A stretch of DNA of 64,000 bases, from contig NZ_CP040244.1 in NCBI RefSeq assembly GCF_005517195.1, positions 5,598,001 through 5,662,000 of the forward strand, given 5' to 3'. Made by a program: the position numbers and the translations under genes. The notes under the pieces were generated by a model. It did not search any database and was not told the origin of the DNA. It worked only from the letters and a program-made list of their open reading frames with translations. This document shows, in pieces, positions 53,739-64,000 of the stretch; position 1 is the stretch's first letter; each line of letters opens with the position of its first letter. This stretch comes from Streptomyces vilmorinianum (GTDB lineage Bacteria; Actinomycetota; Actinomycetes; Streptomycetales; Streptomycetaceae).

Positions 53739-54586
53739 CGCGCCGACCCCGCTGCCGGGCCCGCCTTCGGCCCCGTCGTGGACGCCCCAGGCGCCCCCGG
53801 CACCTCAGCCGTCGGCCCCGGCGACTCGCTCGCCGGCGCCGGCACGGACTCGCCACCCGCCGCCGACACCGCAGACGCCTCCGACACCGCCGATTCCGCC
53901 GACGCCGCAGACGCCCCAGAGGCCACTGACGCCTCCGCCGCGGCCCGCTCCTCCGCCAGCCCCCTGCGCCGCAGGACGATCGCCTGTCGCACATAGTCCA
54001 GACCGGTGACGACCGTCAGCACGACGGCCACCACCATCACCCAGAAGCGCAACGTGGCGAGTGGACCGGTGAGCACGAGCACGTACATGCCGACGGCCGT
54101 GCCCTGCGCCAGCGTCTTCATCTTGCCGCCGCGGCTGGCCGGGATCACCCCGTGCCGGATCACCCAGAACCGCATCACCGTGATCCCGAGCTCTCGCGCG
54201 AGAATCACGACCGTCACCCACCAGGGCAGATCCCCGAGCGCCGACAGACAGATCAGCCCGGCGGCCATGATCGCCTTGTCCGCGATCGGGTCGGCGATCT
54301 TCCCGAAGTCGGTGACCAGGTTGTACGTCCGCGCCAGATGGCCGTCGAACACGTCCGTGATCATGGCGACGGCGAAGGCGGCCCACGCCCACGCGCGCCA
54401 GACCGGGTCGTGCCCGCCGTCCTGGAGCAGCAGCACCACGAAGCCGGGCACGAGCACGAGCCGGATCATGGTGAGGATGTTCGCGATGTTCCAGAGGCTG
54501 GCCTGGTTGACGGCCGCAGTGCCCAGCTTGGCGCCGGGCGCAGGCCTACCGGTCCCGCCCGTAGCGGATGCCGGGACTCCGGTCAT
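53735..54586 (-). CDS. pgsA: CDP-alcohol phosphatidyltransferase PgsA
   Basis: 283 aa. Membrane enzyme that makes phosphatidylglycerophosphate from CDP-diacylglycerol. The family signature DG-x2-AR-x8-G-x3-D-x3-D is present: DVFDGHLARTYNLVTDFGKIADPIAD in outline. About six membrane helices follow. The C-terminal ~80 residues are an Ala/Ser/Glu/Pro repeat (ASGASAASAESAVSEASAVSAA in outline) absent from most relatives, encoded by repeated GCC-type triplets. Starts overlapping rimO by 4 bases; cinA overlaps its end. Confidence 0.93.
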   Translation of the reverse strand: MTGVPASATGGTGRPAPGAKLGTAAVNQASLWNIANILTMIRLVLVPGFVVLLLQDGGHDPVWRAWAWAAFAVAMITDVFDGHLARTYNLVTDFGKIADPIADKAIMAAGLICLSALGDLPWWVTVVILARELGITVMRFWVIRHGVIPASRGGKMKTLAQGTAVGMYVLVLTGPLATLRFWVMVVAVVLTVVTGLDYVRQAIVLRRRGLAEERAAAEASVASGASAASAESAVSEASAVSAAGGESVPAPASESPGPTAEVPGAPGASTTGPKAGPAAGSAR

Positions 54587-56073
54587 CTGCCCGCCTCCTC
54601 AAAAAGACACTCGGCCACCAGGTCGACGCCTTCCGTTCCCACGACCTTCGCCATGACCATACGGCCGGGAGCGAGATCCCGGCTCGCGGCGGAGTCCGCG
54701 GTGAGGACGACCTGGCCGTCCGTCTCGGGCGCCTGGTGGGCCGCACGGCCGATCACGCCGTCCTCCTCGTCGATCGATTCGACGAGTACTTCCAGGGTCT
54801 CTCCGATCCGCTCCTCCGCACGCTGGGCGGTGAGCTCCTCGGCGAGCCGCGAGAGGTGGGCGAGCCGCTCGTCGACGACCTCCTGGTCGAGCTTGTGCTC
54901 GTACGTGGCGGCTTCCGTGCCGTCCTCGTCGGAGTAGCCGAAGACGCCGATGGCGTCGAGCCGCGCGTGCGTGACGAAGCGTTCCAGCTCGGCGAAGTCC
55001 GCCTCGGTCTCGCCGGGGAAGCCGACGATGAAGTTGGACCGGGCACCGGCCAGCGGGGCCTTCCCCCGAATCGTCTCCAGAAGCTCCAGGAAACGGTCGG
55101 TGTCGCCGAAGCGGCGCATGGCCCGCAGCACGTCCGGGGCGCTGTGCTGGAAGGAGAGGTCGAAGTACGGGACGACCTTCTCGGTCGAGGTCAGGACGTC
55201 GATCAGGCCGGGCCGCATCTCGGCGGGCTGGAGGTAGCTGACCCGGACGCGCTCGATGCCGTCGACCGCCGCGAGGTCGGGCAGCAGGGTCTCCAGAAGG
55301 CGGATGTCGCCGAGGTCCTTGCCGTACGAGGTGTTGTTCTCGGAGACCAGCATGACCTCCTTCACGCCCTGCTCGGCGAGCCAGCGCGTCTCGTTCAGGA
55401 CGTCCGAGGGACGCCGCGAGACGAAGGAGCCGCGGAAGGACGGGATGGCGCAGAAGGAGCAGCGGCGGTCGCAGCCGGAGGCGAGCTTCACGGAGGCGAC
55501 GGGGCTGGTGTCCAGCCGGCGGCGCAGCGGGGCGCGCGGCCCGGAGGCCGGGGCCAGGCCGTCGGGAAGGTCGGCGGGCACGTTCTCCGGGGCGTCCACG
55601 GTGCCGTGCCCGGGCAGCGCCACCTCGGCCGCGGCCTTCTGCCGCTCCACCGGGGACAGCGGCAGCAGCTTGCGCCGGTCACGCGGGGTGTGGGCCTCGA
55701 CGCTGCCACCGCTGAGGATGGTCTGCAGCCGGTTGGAGATGTCGGAGTAGTCGTCGAAGCCGAGCACGCCGTCGGCTTCGGGGAGGGCCTCGGCGAGCTC
55801 CTTGCCGTACCGCTCGGCCATGCAGCCGACCGCGACGACGGCCTGGGTCTTGCCGTGATCCTTCAGATCATTGGCTTCGAGGAGGGCGTCGACGGAGTCC
55901 TTCTTCGCGGCTTCGACGAATCCACAGGTATTGACGACGGCGACATCGGCGTCCTCGGCGTTCTCGACGAGCTCCCAGCCGTCCGCTGCCAAGCGGCCTG
56001 CGAGCTCCTCCGAGTCCACCTCGTTACGGGCGCAGCCAAGAGTGACAAGGGCGACGGTACGGCGTTCGGGCAT
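54583..56073 (-). CDS. rimO: Ribosomal protein S12 methylthiotransferase RimO
   Basis: 496 aa radical-SAM enzyme of the MiaB/RimO family. UPF0004 cysteines Cys14 (LGCARNEVDSE), Cys50 (NTCGFVEAAKKDS) and Cys84; radical-SAM cluster Cys201-Cys205-Cys208 (GCDRRCSFCAIPSFRGSF); TRAM domain at the C-terminus. It methylthiolates an aspartate of S12. Relative to RimO of E. coli it has an insert (~145-185, Ala/Pro-rich) before the radical-SAM core. Operonic with pgsA (4-base overlap). Confidence 0.95.
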   Translation of the reverse strand: MPERRTVALVTLGCARNEVDSEELAGRLAADGWELVENAEDADVAVVNTCGFVEAAKKDSVDALLEANDLKDHGKTQAVVAVGCMAERYGKELAEALPEADGVLGFDDYSDISNRLQTILSGGSVEAHTPRDRRKLLPLSPVERQKAAAEVALPGHGTVDAPENVPADLPDGLAPASGPRAPLRRRLDTSPVASVKLASGCDRRCSFCAIPSFRGSFVSRRPSDVLNETRWLAEQGVKEVMLVSENNTSYGKDLGDIRLLETLLPDLAAVDGIERVRVSYLQPAEMRPGLIDVLTSTEKVVPYFDLSFQHSAPDVLRAMRRFGDTDRFLELLETIRGKAPLAGARSNFIVGFPGETEADFAELERFVTHARLDAIGVFGYSDEDGTEAATYEHKLDQEVVDERLAHLSRLAEELTAQRAEERIGETLEVLVESIDEEDGVIGRAAHQAPETDGQVVLTADSAASRDLAPGRMVMAKVVGTEGVDLVAECLFEEAGR

Positions 56074-56157
56074 GGGCTCAAGACTACTTCGTCCTGGCCG
56101 TGCCCCCGCCGCGCAGGGTTCACCTGCGCGACGGCCGGCGGTGATCCGCCGGGCAGG

Positions 56158-56994
56158 TCATCCGGCCTCGGGGTCGCCCTTGGTGTACGAGAGCCGCTCG
56201 ACGGCACCCGACTCGAACTTCTCTTCGACCTTCTTGCCATTGACGTAGAGCTCGATGGGGCCGGCGTTGCCGAGGATCAGGTCCACGCGCTCGTCGTCCT
56301 GGAAGGTCTTGGACTCGCCCTTGAGGAGGAGCCCGTCGAAGAGCAGCTTGCCGTCGCTCGCCTTGGCCGAGATCCAGCTCTTGTCGTCGATGGCGGTCAG
56401 CTTGACCGTGACCTTGTCCTTCGGGACCGCCGCGATGGCGCTCTCGGAGGGCACGGGCGTGGGGTTCGCCGTCTTGGTCGGCTTCGTGGTGGGGGCCGTG
56501 GTCTTCTTCTCGGGGGCCGGGCCCTCCGCCACCGCGCCGGACCTGCCCTGCCCGTCGTTCCCGCTGAACATCGTGAAGCCGACGAAGCCGACCACGGCGA
56601 CGATCGCGGCGACCATGGCGGCGGTCCAGTTGGGGCGGCGGGGCTCGGGGCGGATGCGTTCCGCCTCGAAGAGCGGCGCGGCGGGCGTCGGCGCGGGACG
56701 GCCGCCGTGCCCGGCGTCGTACTGCTCGACCAGCGGCGCGGGATCGATGCCGACGGCGCGCGCGAGCGTGCGGATGTGCCCGCGGGCGTAGACGTCGCCG
56801 CCGCAGCGCGAGAAGTCGTCCTCCTCGATCGCGTGCACGATCGGGATACGGACCCGGGTGGACGCGCTGACCTCGTCGACGGTGAGACCGGCGGCGATCC
56901 GGGCCTGCTGAAGGGCACGACCGATCGAATCCCGGTCGTCTGCCGGGAAGTTCCGGTCGTCTTCGGGGGATTCGGGGGAGTTGCCGATGGACAC
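56158..56994 (-). CDS. HTH membrane protein, RodZ-like
   Basis: 278 aa. Cytoplasmic N-terminal HTH (IGRALQQARIAAGLTVDEVSASTRVRIPIVHAIEEDDFSRCGGDVYARGHIRTLARAVGID in outline, about 24-85), a single membrane helix (AAMVAAIVAVVGFVGFTMF, about 130-150), a Thr/Pro/Lys-rich linker and an extracytoplasmic domain of about 85 residues (VTVKLTAIDDKSWISAK, LILGNAGPIELYVNGKKV) resembling the RodZ C-terminal DUF4115. GTG at 56994 has AAAGG at 7 bases. It probably affects wall or shape; between ftsK and rimO. Confidence 0.82.
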   Translation of the reverse strand: MSIGNSPESPEDDRNFPADDRDSIGRALQQARIAAGLTVDEVSASTRVRIPIVHAIEEDDFSRCGGDVYARGHIRTLARAVGIDPAPLVEQYDAGHGGRPAPTPAAPLFEAERIRPEPRRPNWTAAMVAAIVAVVGFVGFTMFSGNDGQGRSGAVAEGPAPEKKTTAPTTKPTKTANPTPVPSESAIAAVPKDKVTVKLTAIDDKSWISAKASDGKLLFDGLLLKGESKTFQDDERVDLILGNAGPIELYVNGKKVEEKFESGAVERLSYTKGDPEAG

Positions 56995-57206
56995 GAGAGC
57001 GCCTTTCGAGCGTGTAACCACCTGCTGGACGTTCAGTCTATGGGTGGTACGAAAGGGTGGGGCAACCGGGCGGACGCAGTTTGTACGCCATGAGGCTGGG
57101 ACATCATTCTGTCCCTCCCTCCAACTTGACGTACGGCCAAGGGAAACGGTTGCCCACGTTCCCTTACGAGTGAGTCTCGGCCCGGTCTCGTTCCGGCACA
57201 GCCGCC

Positions 57207-57281
57207 CCGCGGCTCACTCCGCCGACTCCCCGCGGCTCACTCCGCCGGCTCCCGGCGGCTCACGCCCCCGACTCCCCGCGG
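57207..57281. repeat. 23-bp tandem repeat, about 3.25 copies, spanning the ftsK stop
   Basis: Units at 57207-57229, 57230-57252 and 57253-57275 share CCGCGGCTCACTCCGCCG with drift in the third, and a fourth begins at 57276. The ftsK stop codon (57260-57262) lies inside unit 3. Because 23 is not a multiple of three, the units cannot encode a peptide repeat. No known function. Confidence 0.8.
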
Positions 57282-60079
57282 ATGACGGCGAGCACCCCGT
57301 CCAGGTCATCCGGCTTGACGAGGACGTCCCGTGCCTTGGAGCCCTCGCTGGGCCCGACGATGTTCCGCGACTCCATCAGGTCCATCAGCCGGCCGGCCTT
57401 CGCGAAGCCGACGCGCAGCTTGCGCTGGAGCATCGAGGTGGAGCCGAACTGGGTCGAGACGACCAGCTCGGCGGCCTGGCACAGCAGGTCGAGGTCGTCG
57501 CCGATGTCCTCGTCGATCTCCTTCTTCTGCTTGGTGCCGACGGTGACGTCGTCCCGGAAGACCGGCGCCATCTGGTCCTTGCAGTGCTGGACGACGGTCG
57601 CGACCTCCTGCTCGGTCACGAAGGCGCCCTGCATGCGGACGGGCTTGTTGGCGCCCATCGGCAGGAACAGGCCGTCACCCTTTCCGATGAGCTTCTCGGC
57701 GCCGGGCTGGTCGAGGATGACCCGGCTGTCGGCGAGCGAGGAGGTCGCGAACGCGAGCCTCGACGGCACGTTCGCCTTGATCAGACCGGTGACGACGTCC
57801 ACCGACGGGCGCTGGGTGGCGAGCACGAGATGGATGCCCGCCGCACGGGCCAGCTGGGTGATGCGCACGATCGCGTCCTCGACGTCCCGCGGCGCGACCA
57901 TCATCAGGTCGGCGAGCTCGTCCACGATCACCAGCAGGTACGGATAGGGCTGCAGCTCGCGCTCGCTGCCCTCGGGCAGCTTGACCTTGCCGTTGCGGAT
58001 GGCCTCGTTGAAGTCGTCGATGTGCCGGAAGCCGAAGGCGGCCAGGTCGTCGTAGCGCAGGTCCATCTCGCGCACCACCCACTGCAGGGCCTCGGCGGCC
58101 CGCTTCGGGTTGGTGATGATCGGCGTGATCAGGTGCGGGATGCCCTCGTACGCGGTGAGCTCGACCCGCTTGGGGTCGACCAGCACCATCCGGACGTCCT
58201 CGGGGGTCGCTCTTATCATCACCGAGGTGATCAGGCAGTTGATGCACGAGGACTTGCCCGAGCCGGTGGCACCGGCGACCAGGATGTGCGGCATCTTCGC
58301 CAGGTTGGCCATCACATAGCCGCCCTCGACGTCCTTGCCGAGCGCCACCAGCATCGGATGGTCGTCGCCCGCCGCGTCCGCGAGTCGCAGGACGTCGCCG
58401 AGGTTGACCATCTCGCGGTCGCTGTTGGGGATCTCGATGCCGACCGCGGACTTCCCCGGGATCGGCGAGATGATCCGCACGTCCGGCGAGGCCACGGCGT
58501 ACGCGATGTTCTTGGTCAGGGCCGTGATCTTCTCGACCTTCACGGCCGGGCCGAGCTCGACCTCGTACCGCGTGACCGTCGGACCACGCGTGAAGCCCGT
58601 GACCGCCGCGTCGACCTTGAACTCGCTGAAGACGTTGGAGAGCGACTCCACGACCGCGTCGTTCGCGGCGCTGCGGGTCTTGCCGGGCCCACCACGCTCC
58701 AGCAGATCCATCGAGGGCAGCGCGTACGTGATGTCCCCGGACAGCTGCAGTTGCTCCGCGCGGGGCGGCAGCTCGGTGTGCTCGGGCGCGGGCTTGGTCA
58801 GATCCGGTACGGCTCCGGGGAGGCGCCCGGCCTCCGCGCCGCGGGCGGTCGGCACCGGCGCGGCGGGCGGGGCGTCCACGCCCTCGGCGGCTTCCGCGGC
58901 GGCGGCCGCCAGGGACGCGGCCCGCTCGGCGGTGACGTCCCGGGTCAGATCGGCGACCAGCGGGGAGGGCGGCATGCCGTTGAGCACGGCTCCGTCGAGG
59001 GCGGCGGCGGCCGCCGCGGCGACGTCCACGGCGTCCATGGGCCGGTCGAAGGCGGGCTGCACCGAGGGCCGGCGCGGGCGCCGGCGCCGGGTGAGCGCCT
59101 CCTGCTCGGCCTGGTCGACGTCGTAGACCTCGGCGCGTCCCGGGGCGGAGCGCCGGGGGCGGCCGGGCTGAGGGGCCGGCTCGCGCCAGTCCTCCTCGTA
59201 CGACTCGTACGCCTCCCCGGCGGCCTCGGGGTCGTACGCGGGCTCGACGATGCCGAGCTTGGCGCCGAGCGCGCGCAGCCGCTGCGGGATGGCGTTGACC
59301 GGGGTCGCGGTGACGACGAGCAGTCCGAAGAGGGTGAGCAGCACCAGGAGCGGTACGGCGAGGACCTCGCCCATCATGAAGACGAGCGGCTTGGAGGCGG
59401 CCCAGCCGATGAGCCCGCCCGCGTCCTGCATGGCCTTGGTGCCCTCGCCGCGCCCCGGGGAGCCGCAGGCGATGTGGACCTGTCCGAGCACGCCGATGAC
59501 CAGGGCGGAGAGGCCGATGACGATCCGGCCGTTGGCCTCGGGCTTCTCCGGATAGAGGATCAGCCGGACACCCATCGCACCGAGCAGCAGCGGCACCAGC
59601 AGGTCGAGCCGGCCGAACGCCCCGGTGACGAGCATCTCGACGAGGTCGCCGACCGGACCGCGCAGATTGGACCAGGTGCCCGCCGCGACGATCAGCGCGA
59701 CCCCGAGCAGGAGCAGCGCCATGCCGTCCTTGCGGTGGGCGGGGTCGAGGCCCCTGGCTCCGCGCCCTATCCCCCGGAACATCGCCCCCACGGCGTGTGC
59801 GAGTCCCAGCCAGATCCCGCGGGCGAGCCGGTACACGCCCCCGGTGGGGGACGGCGCGGGCTTGGGCGCGGCCTTCTTCGCCGCCGGCTTCTTCGCGGGC
59901 GGACGCTTCGCGGGCGCGGCCTTCTTGGCCGCGGTCTTCTTCGCGGGCGGCTTGACGGGGGACTTGGCCGGGGACTTGCCGGGCGCCGCCTTCTTCGCGG
60001 CGCCCGTCGTACGGCCGGCGCGCGGCTTCGCGGTGCCCGCCGTGCCCTGGGAACCCTTGCCGGACGTACGTGAGGCCAT
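57260..60079 (-). CDS. ftsK: DNA translocase FtsK (SpoIIIE family)
   Basis: 939 aa. An Ala/Lys-rich N-terminal tract with repeated KKAA-type motifs (about 10-80), four or so membrane helices (about 100-260), a Pro/Ala-rich linker, and the RecA-like motor from about 465: Walker A VAGATGSGKSSCIN, Walker B DELADLM, and the conserved LVLATQRPSVDVVTGLIKAN. The C-terminal gamma winged helix (STSMLQRKLRVGFAKAGRLMDLME in outline) reads KOPS-like polar sequences. It pumps chromosomes during sporulation septation. ATG 60079 selected by similarity. Confidence 0.96.
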   Translation of the reverse strand: MASRTSGKGSQGTAGTAKPRAGRTTGAAKKAAPGKSPAKSPVKPPAKKTAAKKAAPAKRPPAKKPAAKKAAPKPAPSPTGGVYRLARGIWLGLAHAVGAMFRGIGRGARGLDPAHRKDGMALLLLGVALIVAAGTWSNLRGPVGDLVEMLVTGAFGRLDLLVPLLLGAMGVRLILYPEKPEANGRIVIGLSALVIGVLGQVHIACGSPGRGEGTKAMQDAGGLIGWAASKPLVFMMGEVLAVPLLVLLTLFGLLVVTATPVNAIPQRLRALGAKLGIVEPAYDPEAAGEAYESYEEDWREPAPQPGRPRRSAPGRAEVYDVDQAEQEALTRRRRPRRPSVQPAFDRPMDAVDVAAAAAAALDGAVLNGMPPSPLVADLTRDVTAERAASLAAAAAEAAEGVDAPPAAPVPTARGAEAGRLPGAVPDLTKPAPEHTELPPRAEQLQLSGDITYALPSMDLLERGGPGKTRSAANDAVVESLSNVFSEFKVDAAVTGFTRGPTVTRYEVELGPAVKVEKITALTKNIAYAVASPDVRIISPIPGKSAVGIEIPNSDREMVNLGDVLRLADAAGDDHPMLVALGKDVEGGYVMANLAKMPHILVAGATGSGKSSCINCLITSVMIRATPEDVRMVLVDPKRVELTAYEGIPHLITPIITNPKRAAEALQWVVREMDLRYDDLAAFGFRHIDDFNEAIRNGKVKLPEGSERELQPYPYLLVIVDELADLMMVAPRDVEDAIVRITQLARAAGIHLVLATQRPSVDVVTGLIKANVPSRLAFATSSLADSRVILDQPGAEKLIGKGDGLFLPMGANKPVRMQGAFVTEQEVATVVQHCKDQMAPVFRDDVTVGTKQKKEIDEDIGDDLDLLCQAAELVVSTQFGSTSMLQRKLRVGFAKAGRLMDLMESRNIVGPSEGSKARDVLVKPDDLDGVLAVIRGESGA

Positions 60080-60205
60080 GATGCTGAGGTTACCGGTGTG
60101 AGCGGCATCGGACACGTGCGCGTCCGGCCTCACCCGTTCGTGTCGTACGTGCCGGGCGTGAAATTGACGCCCGCTCACCGTGGGCGCCGGATGATTGACG
60201 GAGCG

Positions 60206-60880
60206 TCAGCTCTGCGAGGGAAGTGGGGTCGGGCCGCCCGTGCCGGGCTCCAGTGCGTCGAGAGCCCGCCGCAGCCCGGTGAGTTTGCGCTCCAGATGGG
60301 CGGCGGTGGCGACGGCCGCGGCGTCGGCGGAGTCGTCGTCGAGCTGTTTGGACAGCGCCTCCGCCTGCTCCTCGACCGCGGCGAGGCGGGCGGAGAGCTC
60401 CGCGAGCAGTCCGGCGGACTCCTTGGCGTGACCGCCGTGTCCGCCGCCCTCCAGCTGGAGCCGGAGCAGCGCGGCCTGCTCGCGCAGCTGACAGTTCTTC
60501 ATGTACAGCTCGACGAAGACCGAGACCTTGGCGCGCAGCACCCACGGGTCGAACGGCTTGGAGATGTAGTCGACCGCGCCCGCGGCGTAGCCACGGAAGG
60601 TGTGGTGCGGGCCGTGGTTGATCGCCGTGAGGAAGATGATCGGAATGTCCCGGGTCCGCTCGCGCCGCTTGATGTGCGCGGCGGTCTCGAATCCATCCAT
60701 TCCCGGCATCTGAACGTCCAGCAGGATGACCGCGAAATCGTCGGTCAACAGCGCCTTGAGCGCTTCCTCCCCGGACGATGCCCGCACCAGCGTCTGATCG
60801 AGCGCGGAGAGAATGGCCTCCAGCGCCAGCAGATTCTCCGGCCGGTCATCGACCAGGAGGATCTTGGCCTTCTGCACCAT
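60206..60880 (-). CDS. osaB: Response regulator OsaB, osmoadaptation
   Basis: 224 aa. Receiver domain (KILLVDDRPENLLALE, phospho-acceptor Asp55 in LLDVQMPGMDGFE, KPFDPWVLRAKV) followed by a coiled coil (about 130-215: LAELSARLAAVEEQAEALSKQLDDDS in outline) instead of a DNA-binding domain. This is OsaB, needed in S. coelicolor for osmotic adaptation and aerial development, and its partner osaA follows. ATG at 60880 has GGAGGA 6 bases upstream; a longer form would begin up to 60 codons earlier without better support. 241 bases separate it from osaA. Confidence 0.9.
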   Translation of the reverse strand: MVQKAKILLVDDRPENLLALEAILSALDQTLVRASSGEEALKALLTDDFAVILLDVQMPGMDGFETAAHIKRRERTRDIPIIFLTAINHGPHHTFRGYAAGAVDYISKPFDPWVLRAKVSVFVELYMKNCQLREQAALLRLQLEGGGHGGHAKESAGLLAELSARLAAVEEQAEALSKQLDDDSADAAAVATAAHLERKLTGLRRALDALEPGTGGPTPLPSQS

Positions 60881-61121
60881 GCCCCGTCCTCCTCGCCCCG
60901 GCATGGGCTCTCCCCGACTCGCCGAGCCGGGGGAAGCACCGGGCGCCGCCCCAGAAGACGACTCCCATGCGCCGTCCGTCCTTGTGCCGGTCATGGTAGC
61001 CGCACCCCGCCTGTCGCCACACCCTGTCACCACGATGTCACTGTGCACGTAGCAGAAACGTGGTGAGAGACCAGAAGGTTCCCCGAACACCGCCCTCTCA
61101 CACGCCCGCGGCGACAGTGCG

Positions 61122-64000
<2,879 letters not shown>

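Noticed and set aside
56981..60073. Plus-strand frame of over 1000 codons opposite ftsK
   Set aside because: Antisense to a complete FtsK with all motor motifs; no domain of its own.

Overview
The window is chromosomal DNA from a Streptomyces or close relative. It is very GC-rich, with G/C-loaded third codon positions that leave long spurious open frames opposite the real genes. Actinobacterial marker genes are present: clgR, osaAB, the gluRK/gluABCD block, rshA, a DUF3046 gene and a recA-recX pair under the actinobacterial recA promoter. Gene order matches what I remember of the S. coelicolor core chromosome from osaA/ftsK to hflX/rshA, shown here in reverse. I see no rRNA, tRNA, CRISPR array, insertion sequence or prophage.

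Region by region. 1-4.5 kb: the start of an unidentified gene, a diaminobutyrate-type aminotransferase, and two tandem secreted trypsin-like lipoproteins. 4.5-16.3 kb, mostly minus strand: hflX, an M1 metallopeptidase, rshA (alarmone metabolism), dapF, miaA, small hypothetical genes including an MT0933-type antitoxin, an extradiol-dioxygenase-like protein, and miaB. 16.3-20.3 kb: a four-carbon acid-sugar catabolic operon (sugar-acid kinase, PdxA2-like dehydrogenase, uncharacterised TIM barrel) with a divergent LysR regulator. 20.3-27.5 kb: a glutamate island with a membrane-anchored TAXI binding protein, the GluK/GluR two-component system and the gluABCD ABC importer. 27.6-30.6 kb: an FAD monooxygenase, then a cysteine-catabolic unit (short Cys-rich leader peptide, cysteine dioxygenase, rhodanese).

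30.7-33.3 kb: recX and recA with two recognisable recA promoters, and a DUF6191-like membrane protein. 33.4-40.6 kb: a nucleotidyltransferase, a NarL/DesK-type two-component pair, compact cydA and cydB, and an MMPL transporter; this looks like a lineage-variable segment. 40.6-45.4 kb: an AI-2E-family permease, a DUF3046 protein, a conserved hypothetical, and azlCD with an AraC regulator. 45.5-52.6 kb: the large helicase lhr, a Nei-type glycosylase, an SDR enzyme, a small membrane protein and dps. 52.7-64 kb, minus strand: clgR, cinA, pgsA, rimO, a RodZ-like HTH membrane protein, ftsK, and the osmoadaptation pair osaB and osaA (osaA runs off the right edge).

Most of this is house-keeping and stress physiology: recombination and repair (recA, recX, lhr, nei), tRNA and ribosome modification (miaA, miaB, rimO, hflX), stringent and osmotic responses (rshA, osaAB), and proteolysis control (clgR). 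The least explained parts are the Cys-codon leader in front of a catabolic gene, the TAXI protein beside a glutamate-sensing kinase, the TIM barrel in the acid-sugar operon, the duplicated serine-protease lipoproteins, and a heptanucleotide tandem repeat in the gluR leader.
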